A program made the translations under genes and the position numbers. Below the pieces are notes generated by a model. It had not been told where the DNA came from, did no database searches, and saw nothing but the letters and a program-made list of their open reading frames with translations. This document shows, one piece after another, positions 24,910 through 32,043 of a stretch of DNA of 33,244 nucleotides. How positions within the stretch are numbered: the first letter of the stretch is position 1; each line of letters opens with the position of its first letter. Source of the DNA: Oscillospiraceae bacterium (GTDB lineage Bacteria > Bacillota > Clostridia > Oscillospirales > Oscillospiraceae); assembly GCA_031261585.1 (NCBI GenBank), contig JAISJJ010000081.1, positions 1 to 33,244 of the forward strand, given 5' to 3'.

Positions 24910-26793
24910 TCAGCAAAGGTCGAATTTGTCGAAAGCACCGTCAACCTCACTGAACGCAACGCGCCGCATACGGTTCACCGCCGCTATCACCTCAATCTTG
25001 CGCGGCAGGTCGAGAAACCTCTGACACGTCGTGAAAAACTGCGTGTGAACCGCGTCCAACCCGTCGCGCGCAATCTCGCGGTACAGCGCGTCTACCGCGA
25101 GCGAGAGGTCGATCTCACGCCGCGACGTTGGTGTCCACGAGCGCATTGTCACGAGGTCGCGCCAATCGTCCACGCCCATGTGCATGAGCCGCCGCAGCAT
25201 GAAACCGAGCGCGTCAAGTTGCGCGGCGGTGGCGACGTTGTGCAGCGAGCGTATGTCAACGCGCTCGTCTCCGATGAGAATAAATCCCAGTTCGGAGACT
25301 TCGAGCCGCTCCGTACCCTGACCCGTCGGGAACGGGGAGAAGCCGTCGGACAGCAGTGTGCGGCGGTTTTGCCATTCGGCGGGAGCGGGGGAGTCGCCGA
25401 CGGTGCCGCGCTTTTCGTAGATGCGCCGAGCGGCGTCCGTCGCGTCGCGGATCACAAATTCGTCCATGAGGAACACGCGGTCGGCTACGCCGAGGTACTC
25501 TCCGCTGCCGCCGATCACGAGTATCGTGGACACGTCGGCGCGCTCGTGCAGTTCGCGTACACGGTCGGTGAACGGCGTGATCGGTTCGCGCTCGATCAGC
25601 TCTTTCATCATCGCGTCGCGTATCATGAAGTTCGTCGCGGCGCGATCCTCGTCGATGAGCAGAAGCCTTGCGCCGCAGTCGATTGCCTCGATGATGTTCG
25701 CCGCCTGCGATGTGGAACCCGACGCGTGTTCCGTCGAAAAACGCGCCGTGTCGCCGTCGGGAATCCACTTGATGAACGGCGAGACGTTGACGTTTTTCAC
25801 ACTGCGCCCGTCCTCGGCGGATATCGTGACCGCGCTGTCGTCCGTGACGCACAGTTCACGTCCGTCGCCCGCGATGTGGTTGTAAATCCCCGCCGAAATC
25901 GCGTCGATCAGTGTCGATTTGCCCGAGTAACCGCCGCCTGTGATGACCGTCACGCCGCGACGAATACCCATGCCGCGCACGCCGCACAGTTCAATCTCAT
26001 CGCGCGGCGGCGATACGAACGGTTTCGCGCCCTCCATCGGCAGATCGGTGCCTTTACTGCGCGGCAAGATGCTGCCGTTCGCGACGAACGCGCAATATTC
26101 GCCGCCGCGCAGGTGTTCGCGTATCGCGTTCTGCGTCCGTTCGAGTTCGATGGCGCGCGCGAGTTCCGTGATGTCGAACATGTTCGCGTAGTTATCGACG
26201 GCGTGTGGCAAATCGCGGCAGAGCATGGTGCGCGTGCGCTTGATTTTGCGCGTCGGCAACTGCACCTGAATCCGCAGCACAAGGCACAGTTTCGGCGGCG
26301 AAAATTCCGCGTCGGGGCGCAAAATCAGCCGCGAGCCGCCGAGATTTTCATAACCTTTCGACGCGCAGACCGTAAAGAGCGCGGAGTTGCGCACAAGCAC
26401 CTCGCCGTCGGGCGCGTACACGTAATATTTGCCGTTCTCGCTGTCGGGTCGCGCGCGGTTGTAAAGCGGCTCGTTCAGGTCGTCAATATACGGCTTGAAC
26501 GCCCGCAGACAGTAGTCGGCGGCGGCGGGCGACGGCGTGAATTCGGTATCCGCAAGACCAAGCCGCTCGACGGGAATCGCGATTGTGACGGTCGGGCGGT
26601 CGAGCGCGAGTTTGTGCGTGCGCTCAATCGTGAACGCGATCTCGTCGTCGTACCAGTACGTCGCGTCCGAGTCCTCGGAACTGTCGGGGTCGCCCGAGGT
26701 GGGCATGATAAACGTGCAGTTGCCCTCGTACATCGCGGCGTAGGTTTTCTCGTTGTTCTCCATGTTGAGAAGATAGTGATTGAGTCGTTTCAA
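24910..26793 (-). CDS. ABC-ATPase family P-loop protein (COG3044 / PF09818-like)
   Basis: About 627-residue cytosolic predicted ATPase of the stand-alone ABC-class family, whose function is not established. Walker A is GGGYSGKSTL (typical GGGYHGKSTL), Walker B LLLIDEDRAATNFMIRD (typical LLIDEDTSATNFMIRD) and a conserved VIGGSGEYL-VAD segment follows. These make the family call firm. Start: TTG 26793 is preferred because ggagg (26802-26806) lies 8 bases before it; the frame itself opens at a TTG at 26808 overlapping that site. The gene is preceded by a promoter, a short leader frame and a terminator hairpin, suggesting attenuation. A fragment of a paralogous 3' end occurs at 24150-24209. Confidence 0.9.
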   Translation of the reverse strand: MKRLNHYLLNMENNEKTYAAMYEGNCTFIMPTSGDPDSSEDSDATYWYDDEIAFTIERTHKLALDRPTVTIAIPVERLGLADTEFTPSPAAADYCLRAFKPYIDDLNEPLYNRARPDSENGKYYVYAPDGEVLVRNSALFTVCASKGYENLGGSRLILRPDAEFSPPKLCLVLRIQVQLPTRKIKRTRTMLCRDLPHAVDNYANMFDITELARAIELERTQNAIREHLRGGEYCAFVANGSILPRSKGTDLPMEGAKPFVSPPRDEIELCGVRGMGIRRGVTVITGGGYSGKSTLIDAISAGIYNHIAGDGRELCVTDDSAVTISAEDGRSVKNVNVSPFIKWIPDGDTARFSTEHASGSTSQAANIIEAIDCGARLLLIDEDRAATNFMIRDAMMKELIEREPITPFTDRVRELHERADVSTILVIGGSGEYLGVADRVFLMDEFVIRDATDAARRIYEKRGTVGDSPAPAEWQNRRTLLSDGFSPFPTGQGTERLEVSELGFILIGDERVDIRSLHNVATAAQLDALGFMLRRLMHMGVDDWRDLVTMRSWTPTSRREIDLSLAVDALYREIARDGLDAVHTQFFTTCQRFLDLPRKIEVIAAVNRMRRVAFSEVDGAFDKFDLC

Positions 26794-26903
26794 TAGGCGT
26801 TCCTCCAAAAATTTTGTGTTGTGACCACACAGTGGTCGCCGCCGACGCAGCGGCGTTCCCCGCAGGTACGGCTCTGCCGTCCCGAGGGATTTTAAGTAAA
26901 CAC

Positions 26904-26931
26904 AAAAGCACCTCCGAAAAATCGGAGGTGC
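26904..26931 (-). terminator. Intrinsic terminator in the leader of the ABC-ATPase gene
   Basis: A 10-bp perfect stem (26908-26917 with 26922-26931) with a 4-base loop is followed on the minus strand by a T run. It lies between the promoter at 27056-27084 and the gene start at 26793, so it should stop transcription before the gene unless it is overridden. Confidence 0.8.
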
Positions 26932-26975
26932 TCGGAGAACGCGCCTATATGAGGGCTATTGCCCCGTAACGGCGG

Positions 26976-27011
26976 TCAACTGCGTCCAATTTTATCGGTT
27001 AATTTGAACAT
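26976..27011 (-). CDS. Short leader peptide MFKLTDKIGRS
   Basis: Eleven-codon frame ATG to TGA on the minus strand with an aggtgg site 5 bases upstream, about 40 bases after the predicted transcription start and about 45 bases before the terminator hairpin. Position and size match leader peptides of transcription-attenuation systems. Too short for conventional gene finding. No obvious run of one amino acid's codons is present, so the sensed signal is not readable from the peptide. Confidence 0.5.
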   Translation of the reverse strand: MFKLTDKIGRS

Positions 27012-27055
27012 AATGACCACCTGCTTTCAATAGATTTGGTACTTTTGACGAGTGC

Positions 27056-27084
27056 ATTGTAGCACAGATAAGCGGCGTTGTCAA
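27056..27084 (-). promoter_or_regulatory. Promoter of the leader / ABC-ATPase transcript
   Basis: Perfect TTGACA (27079-27084), a 17-base spacer, then TACAAT (27056-27061) on the minus strand. Transcription should begin near 27049. Confidence 0.8.
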
Positions 27085-27157
27085 TCGAATATTTGAAGAG
27101 GGTGTGGATACATTGCGTTGATAATTATTGGCACCGCAATTTTTGATTCGCGTAGTC

Positions 27158-27332
27158 GTAGGGGCGGGTCTTGACCCGCCCGTTGTCCGCGTGATGCAGC
27201 GGCGGGTCGGTCAAGACCGACCCCTACATTAGATTTTCGCTCTTAACCAATCCGTCAGCGGCATTTGTCCACACCTTTTGAAGATGCGCGCGCCGTATCT
27301 GTTATCCGTTATCTGTTACCTGTTATCTGTCA
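27158..27332. repeat. Inverted repeat and tandem repeat island
   Basis: gtaggggcgggtcttgaccc begins at 27158 and is answered by an imperfect inverted copy ending gacccctac at 27226, giving a large hairpin. At about 27297-27332 an 8- to 9-base unit of ttatctg type is repeated about four times and runs into the stop codon of the SDR gene. No gene is seen between 27085 and 27329. Confidence 0.8.
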
Positions 27333-28133
27333 CGTCACCGACAGCATGCCGCCGTCGTGCGCTATGATCTGCCCCGTGACCTGATTGCCTGCGGGCGACG
27401 CTAGGTAGACGCACAGCGCGCCGATCTCGAGCGGTTCGCCGAAACGGTGCGCGGGCATGTCGCTCTCGATTTTTGCCATCGCGCTGGGCGGCAGATCCTT
27501 GTCCAAATCCGAGTGCGTCGGACCGGGGGCGATGGCGTTGACGCGGACACCGTAGTCGCCGAGGACGACGGCGAGATAGCGCGTGAAGATGTCGAGACCC
27601 GCCTTTGAGACGTGGTACGGCGCGTTCTCGTGGTCGCGCGCGTTGGACACACGCTGCGCGCCGATGCTCGTGATGTTGATGATCGAGCCGCCGCGCCCCG
27701 AATCGCGTATGTTCGGCGCGAACTCGTGGACGACGTTCGCGGTGCCGTGCAGATTCGTGTTGATGACGCGGTGCCACTCGTCGAGACCGTGCTCGCTGAG
27801 GAGTGCCGTCGTCGTCGCGACACCCGCGTTGTTCACGAGCACGTCGATGGTGCCGAACAGCGCGAACACCTGCGCCGCCGCCGCGACGACGGACGCGTGG
27901 TCGGAGATGTCGCACGAGAAAACGGCGAGTTTTTGCGCGTCGGCGGCTTCGCCGAGTGACGCGATATCGAATTTCGACGCGTCGCGGCACAGCACCGCGA
28001 CATTCGCGCCCGACTGCGCGAACGCACGCGATATGCCGAGACCGATACCGCGGTTGCCGCCCGTGACGACGACGTTTTTGCCGCGCACGGAGAACGCGTC
28101 AGCCATGGACTCGATGGGTGGGAGTTTGATCAT
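27330..28133 (-). CDS. Short-chain dehydrogenase/reductase
   Basis: 267-residue classical SDR. The cofactor loop is TGGNRGIGLG, NNAG is intact in VLVNNAGVA, the catalytic Ser is in INITSIG and Tyr-x3-Lys in PYHVSKAG. VNAIAPGPTHSDL is the substrate loop and the C-terminus VTGQIIAHDGGMLSV is typical of glucose-dehydrogenase/FabG-like members. ATG 28133 has aaggag 9 bases upstream; the longer frame to 28184 reaches into the -10 region. The gene is divergent from the VOC-protein gene with back-to-back promoters. Its stop codon is the first base block of a tandem repeat. The substrate is unknown; a sugar, polyol or hydroxyacid is possible. Confidence 0.92.
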   Translation of the reverse strand: MIKLPPIESMADAFSVRGKNVVVTGGNRGIGLGISRAFAQSGANVAVLCRDASKFDIASLGEAADAQKLAVFSCDISDHASVVAAAAQVFALFGTIDVLVNNAGVATTTALLSEHGLDEWHRVINTNLHGTANVVHEFAPNIRDSGRGGSIINITSIGAQRVSNARDHENAPYHVSKAGLDIFTRYLAVVLGDYGVRVNAIAPGPTHSDLDKDLPPSAMAKIESDMPAHRFGEPLEIGALCVYLASPAGNQVTGQIIAHDGGMLSVT

Positions 28134-28163
28134 GTTGATAGGCTCCTTCGTGAAGTTTTCACA

Positions 28164-28192
28164 ATTATAACGCGGTTTGCGCAAAATGTCTA
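28164..28192 (-). promoter_or_regulatory. Promoter of the minus-strand SDR gene
   Basis: TAGACA (28187-28192), a 17-base spacer, then perfect TATAAT (28164-28169). Confidence 0.75.
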
Positions 28193-28211
28193 TACGTTTC
28201 AGATAATTCTT

Positions 28212-28239
28212 TTGACAAAATGCAGAGATGTGATATAAT
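28212..28239 (+). promoter_or_regulatory. Promoter of the VOC-protein gene
   Basis: Perfect TTGACA (28212-28217), a 16-base spacer, then perfect TATAAT (28234-28239). Confidence 0.8.
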
Positions 28240-28253
28240 AAACGTCAGAAATC

Positions 28254-28291
28254 AGATGTCAGAGGTTAGAAGCGGCTCACATCTGACATCT
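28254..28291 (+). promoter_or_regulatory. 5' leader hairpin before the VOC gene
   Basis: A perfect 10-bp inverted repeat, agatgtcaga (28254-28263) and tctgacatct (28282-28291), lies in the leader and ends 7 bases before the ggagg site. It could influence translation or mRNA stability, or be part of the short-repeat material seen elsewhere. Confidence 0.5.
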
Positions 28292-28309
28292 CAATTGCGG
28301 AGGTTGACC

Positions 28310-28708
28310 ATGGGCATCATTTCGGGTTTTGACCACATCTGCATCGTAACGGACGACATCGACAGATCGGTGGATTTTTACACGCGCCTGCTCGGTTTTA
28401 CGTTTGGGCATCGCGAGACCGTGGACGTTGCGGGCGTGGAGGTTGCCGCCGTCTCACTCGGTGCCGTGACCGTGGAATTTGTGCGGTTCACGGACGGACG
28501 CGAGAACGTAACGGGCGACGGCGTGGTCGAGATGCTCGGATTCGCGACGGACGATATCTTCGCGGCGATTGACGTGTTGCGCGGCGAGGGTGTGGAGTTC
28601 GTCGGCGAACCCGTGCGGGTGGGCGAGGACGACTGGTTCGCGGTATTTCGCGGTCCGTCAGGCGAGAAGTTGGAGCTGACGCAACGTCAATTAACAGTTA
28701 ACGATTAA
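28310..28708 (+). CDS. VOC superfamily (glyoxalase I / epimerase-like) protein
   Basis: 132-residue single vicinal-oxygen-chelate domain pair: GFDHICIVTDDIDRSVDFYT at the start supplies the first metal His, and the end FRGPSGEKLELTQ supplies a Glu. VEFVRF in the middle is the third conserved position. Families in this fold include glyoxalase I, methylmalonyl-CoA epimerase and ring-cleavage enzymes, and sequence alone does not pick one. ATG 28310 is used because ggagg (28299-28303) precedes it. The last six or so codons (LTVND) come from a ttaac-type tandem repeat, so the true C-terminus has probably been replaced by repeat sequence. An epimerase would fit beside the B12 mutase; this is inference. 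Confidence 0.85.
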   Translation: MGIISGFDHICIVTDDIDRSVDFYTRLLGFTFGHRETVDVAGVEVAAVSLGAVTVEFVRFTDGRENVTGDGVVEMLGFATDDIFAAIDVLRGEGVEFVGEPVRVGEDDWFAVFRGPSGEKLELTQRQLTVND

Positions 28709-28885
28709 CAATTAACACGTCGTCCGCAGACGACGTACAAAGCGCAACCGCGCCGCAGCGCGGCACTTAGCGCGGAGTAGTTTCGGGGCTTGGACGTGAG
28801 TTGCGGGGCAGTACCCGCGATGTCTAATGCGAAAGAAAATGCAGAATGTTGAATTTTGTGTAGGGGCGACCCTGCGTGGTCGCCC
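28686..28885. repeat. Composite intergenic repeat island
   Basis: A ttaac-type tandem repeat (about 28688-28717) is followed by the palindrome cgtcgtc-cgca-gacgacg near 28719-28736, a copy of ggacgtgagttgcgg at 28792-28806 and a gtaggggcga...tcgccc hairpin at 28860-28885. These are the same components as in the island at 20621. Confidence 0.8.
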
Positions 28886-28947
28886 TGTAATGGCAAGCAC
28901 CGCTCAACTGATCGCGATTCATATATTCAAGGAGGTACTATAATAAA

Positions 28948-30912
28948 ATGACCGATTCAATGACCGATTCAATCAACGTGCGGCAGCGGCGCATCGACGA
29001 GGACGTGTTCCTGAACGAACTGCGCCCGCAGATTCTGTCCGTGTACCCGAAAACGGGTGCGGAGTGCGATTTGGACGAGGCGGTTGCGTACCAGAAGTCA
29101 CTGCCCGACGACAAGAATTTTACGAAGTCGCTCGCGAAGTACCGCGCCGAGGGCAAGATTGGGTTGTTTCCGCGCTCGGGCGTTCCCGTCGTCGAGCGCG
29201 AAATAGAGTTGCTGCAAGGGCTGAACGCCGTCGGAGTGCAACTGTTCCCGTTCACGACGGACTCGTACACGCGCAATTTGCAGCTCGACAAGGCGCAACA
29301 GGGCTTGGACGAGAGCATACGCACGGGTTCGGCAAAACTCAACGGCTATCCGATCATTACGCACGGAGTCAAGACGACACGGCGCGTCGTCGAGTCGTGC
29401 GTCGGAGCGTTCGACCCGCGTTCGAGCCGCGTCGCGAACAGCTTCGTCGGCGAGGTCGCGTTCGCGTCGGGCATGTCCGCGATGCCGAACAGCTTTTTCG
29501 GGTGGATTGCGGGGTACGACAAGCTCGCGACGGCGGAGGAGTGCATCACGACGGCGCAGTACCTCGGGCGGCTCATCGGGTACTATGCCGAACGCGGGGT
29601 GATCATATCGACGGACTGCCACGGTTGGCTGCCGAACGGCACGATACCGATGTACATCAACATCGCGACGCAGATTATCGAGGCGTTGATCTCGGCAGAG
29701 CAGGGCGTGAAATCCGTCGTGCCGCTGATGAATTTTCAGGGCAACCTCGCGCAGGATGTCGCGGAGATTCGCGCCGCTGAGGGGCTGTTCCGCAAGTATC
29801 TCGACAAATTCGGGTACACGGACACGCTGATCCCCGGGCTTATCGGCAACCAGTCGAGCCTGTTCGCGTTCCCGCGCGATATCGGCAACGCCTACGGCTA
29901 TATCAACTACACGGCAATGGTCGCCGCGCTCAGCCCGATTGCCGCGTGTTCCGTCAAGACCGTGGACGAGGCACTCGGCGTGCCGTCGGTCGAGTCGCAC
30001 ATGCAGACGTATCAGTCCGCGAACTGGATTTTCAACGTCGTGCGGCAACAGGGGATATCGTTCGACAGCGCGCAGATTGCGATTGAGCAACGTATGTGCG
30101 AGCTCGCGGTGTCCGCGATTGTCGACAAGGTGCTGGACATGGGTGACGGTGATGTCGCGGTCGGTGTCGTGAAAGCACTCGAAGCGGGCGTTCTCGATTC
30201 GCCGTTCTCGATCAACGTCAACGTGCGCGACCTGTGCATGGGTGCGCGCGATTTGCAGGGCGCGTGCCGCTACATCGAGTACGGCAACCTGCCGATACCC
30301 GACGAGGTGCGCGCGTATAACGACGAAAAAATCCGTGAGCGCGAACTCGCGGAACACCGCAAACTCGGCTACAAGACGACGCTCGCTGACTTTTGGAGCC
30401 TGTCGCGCGGCTACATTATCGACCCGCCCGAGCGCATCGCGGACGCCGACGCGGACGAGGTCACGCCAGAGATTGTCGCGGCTGTGGGTAAAAACCCACC
30501 GACGATAGTCACAGGCACCGTCGGCGTGGATTCGCACGTGATCGGCACGAAGATCATCTCGCGCGTGCTGCGAGAGACGGGGTTCAACGTGATCGCGCTC
30601 GGTGCGCAAACCCCTGCCGAGGAGTTCGTCGAAGCCGCGCGCGACAACGGCGCGTCCGCGATACTCATCACGTCGCTGTACGGCATGGCGCAGATGGATT
30701 TGCAGGGGTTCCGCGACAAGCTCGAAGCGGCGGGGATCGGCGATATTCTGCTGTACATCGGCGGCAACCTCGGTGTCGGCAAGCACGATTTCGCGGACGA
30801 CGAGCGCGCGTTCAAGGCACTCGGTTTCGACCGCGTGTACCCGCCCGACGCGCCCGTGCCGCCGTCGATTCAGAACCTGTACGACGACCTGAAAGCGCGC
30901 GGCGTGCTGTAA
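28948..30912 (+). CDS. Fused glutamate-mutase-like (GlmE + GlmS) B12-dependent mutase
   Basis: 654-residue protein joining the two subunits of coenzyme-B12-dependent methylaspartate (glutamate) mutase in one chain. Residues about 20-490 are GlmE-like: KNFTKSLA, FPRSGVP, TTDSYTRN, LNGYP-HGVK and GDVAVGVVKALEAGVLDSPF. Residues about 515-650 are a GlmS-like cobalamin domain with the D528-S-H530-x2-G motif, SLYG and GGNLGVG. By alignment to GlmE recalled from memory, the three substrate-carboxylate arginines are kept (Arg76, Arg109, Arg158), but the catalytic Glu is a Pro (180) and one Tyr a Trp (186), so the substrate is probably a different acid. GlmL/MutL-like reactivator is not in the window. 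The first 12 bases of the gene are duplicated (MTDSMTDS). aaggagg is 12 bases upstream of ATG 28948; the ATG at 28960 is an alternative. Confidence 0.9.
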   Translation: MTDSMTDSINVRQRRIDEDVFLNELRPQILSVYPKTGAECDLDEAVAYQKSLPDDKNFTKSLAKYRAEGKIGLFPRSGVPVVEREIELLQGLNAVGVQLFPFTTDSYTRNLQLDKAQQGLDESIRTGSAKLNGYPIITHGVKTTRRVVESCVGAFDPRSSRVANSFVGEVAFASGMSAMPNSFFGWIAGYDKLATAEECITTAQYLGRLIGYYAERGVIISTDCHGWLPNGTIPMYINIATQIIEALISAEQGVKSVVPLMNFQGNLAQDVAEIRAAEGLFRKYLDKFGYTDTLIPGLIGNQSSLFAFPRDIGNAYGYINYTAMVAALSPIAACSVKTVDEALGVPSVESHMQTYQSANWIFNVVRQQGISFDSAQIAIEQRMCELAVSAIVDKVLDMGDGDVAVGVVKALEAGVLDSPFSINVNVRDLCMGARDLQGACRYIEYGNLPIPDEVRAYNDEKIRERELAEHRKLGYKTTLADFWSLSRGYIIDPPERIADADADEVTPEIVAAVGKNPPTIVTGTVGVDSHVIGTKIISRVLRETGFNVIALGAQTPAEEFVEAARDNGASAILITSLYGMAQMDLQGFRDKLEAAGIGDILLYIGGNLGVGKHDFADDERAFKALGFDRVYPPDAPVPPSIQNLYDDLKARGVL

Positions 30913-30974
30913 CGGGCAGAAAACCGACGGGTATTGCTGTATTCAAGCTAATGGTAAAATCGCACAAATAAATG

Positions 30975-30996
30975 TCGACGAAAACGCTGATTTTCG
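30975..30996 (+). other. Hairpin in the gap before the lipoprotein gene
   Basis: An 8-bp inverted repeat (gacgaaaa/ttttcgtc, 6-base loop) lies in an AT-rich 186-base gap. It lacks a T run, so it is a weak terminator at best. A promoter for the lipoprotein must lie between here and 31085, but no -35/-10 pair is clear. Confidence 0.4.
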
Positions 30997-31098
30997 TCAG
31001 ATATCCATAGACAACAGACGAAAATCGTAGTAAAATATATAATAATCGACGATACACGTTGTCGAGAAGAATATAAAATACAAAAAATGGAGGAGACA

Positions 31099-31866
31099 AT
31101 GAAAAAGATTCTTGCATTGCTGCTCGCGGTTCTGATGGTTGTCGCCATCGCCGCCTGCGGAAAAACAGAGACACCCGTAGAGACACCCACACCTCCCGTC
31201 AACCCGACGGCGACACCGACAGCTCCCGCAACACCGACACCCGAAGCTCCCGCAAACGATTTCACCGCACCTCCCGAGCTGACGGCTGACTATGTCGACG
31301 CGGGCGCGTGGCCGCTTCCCGCAGGCACCTACTACCCCGAACTCGACAATCAGGGTATCCCCGCAGGCGCGCACGTTATCTCCGCGTACCTGATGGCGGA
31401 GGACTATTCCGCAACGCCGCTGCCCGTGATTGAGTCACTGACAGGGTACGAAAAAGTCGATTCAACGGCGGCACTCACCACAGGAACATGGACGTATGTC
31501 GATGTCCTGGGCTATCCGTACATCTTCATAATCCCCGTGGGCGTAACCCCCGGTGATCCGACGACACCCTCAACGCCTGAGACACCTGCGGCTCCCGACG
31601 CCATCGGCGGTCTTGAAACGGCGTTCCCCGTAGGCGTGTGGCCGCTCGCGGCGGGCGCGTATGATCCCGGTCTTGACGGACAGGGTATCCCCGACGGCGC
31701 GGTGCTGTACGGTCTGTTTGACGCGGCGTACGCCACAATCCCCGCACCGACAGCGGTTGACGGTTACACGCAGGTCAGTGCGATCACCGACCTCACGGCG
31801 GGTACATGGTTCCTGCTCGCGGCTTCGAGCGGCTTCGGCTATGTCGTTCTCATTCCCGTTGCATAA
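31099..31866 (+). CDS. Lipoprotein with two WPLPAG-type domains
   Basis: 255-residue surface lipoprotein. The signal peptide ends in the lipobox AIAAC, with Cys20 as the lipidated residue, followed by a Thr/Pro-rich tether (TPTPPVNPTATPTAPATPTP). Two copies of a domain of about 85 residues follow: one around 55-150 (GAWPLPAGTYYPELD-QGIPAG, GTWTYVD) and one around 175-255 (GVWPLAAGAYDPGLD-QGIPDG, GTWFLLAASSGFGYV), separated by a Pro/Thr linker. The second copy is nearly identical to the N-terminal domain of the membrane-anchored protein at 2923. ATG 31099 follows ggaggag; the frame opens 12 bases earlier. The function is unknown; carbohydrate, peptide or cell-wall binding is plausible but unsupported. 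Codon use suggests strong expression. Confidence 0.88.
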   Translation: MKKILALLLAVLMVVAIAACGKTETPVETPTPPVNPTATPTAPATPTPEAPANDFTAPPELTADYVDAGAWPLPAGTYYPELDNQGIPAGAHVISAYLMAEDYSATPLPVIESLTGYEKVDSTAALTTGTWTYVDVLGYPYIFIIPVGVTPGDPTTPSTPETPAAPDAIGGLETAFPVGVWPLAAGAYDPGLDGQGIPDGAVLYGLFDAAYATIPAPTAVDGYTQVSAITDLTAGTWFLLAASSGFGYVVLIPVA

Positions 31867-31879
31867 GTATTTTCAACAG

Positions 31880-31919
31880 AAAACGAGGGTTGCGATGCTG
31901 TCGCGACCCTCGTTTTTTT
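31880..31919 (+). terminator. Terminator of the lipoprotein gene
   Basis: A stem of about 13 bp (acgagggttgcga with its complement, one G-T pair) with a short loop is followed by seven T. Confidence 0.9.
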
Positions 31920-31978
31920 GTTGCCTTTTGTGCGAATTACGGGTGAATGATGTTTGGTCGAAAATCACAAAAAAACTC

Positions 31979-32008
31979 TTGACGGATTAGATGCTTTTGT
32001 GCTATAAT
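31979..32008 (+). promoter_or_regulatory. Promoter of the SDR gene at 32044
   Basis: TTGACG (31979-31984), an 18-base spacer, then perfect TATAAT (32003-32008). aggagg at 32031-32036 precedes the ATG by 7 bases. Confidence 0.8.
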
Positions 32009-32043
32009 TCTAACATTCTTATAAACCAACAGGAGGCATACTT

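Noticed and set aside
25045..26796. 583-codon plus-strand open frame opposite the ABC-ATPase gene
   Set aside because: Arg/Val-rich composition, no ribosome site and no motifs; it is the antisense shadow of a GC-rich gene with clear P-loop motifs.
27158..27332. Possible CRISPR-like or tRNA structure in the repeat-rich gap
   Set aside because: Repeats are not regularly spaced with unique spacers, and no cloverleaf can be drawn; it is an inverted repeat plus a simple tandem.
28937..28947. TATAAT directly before the mutase start as a promoter -10 box
   Set aside because: It lies between the ribosome binding site and the ATG, so a transcript from it would lack the ribosome site; likely chance in an AT-rich spacer.
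29098..30786. 562-codon minus-strand open frame opposite the mutase gene
   Set aside because: Shadow frame: Arg/His/Asp-rich, no recognisable domain, while the plus strand encodes an intact GlmE-GlmS-like protein.
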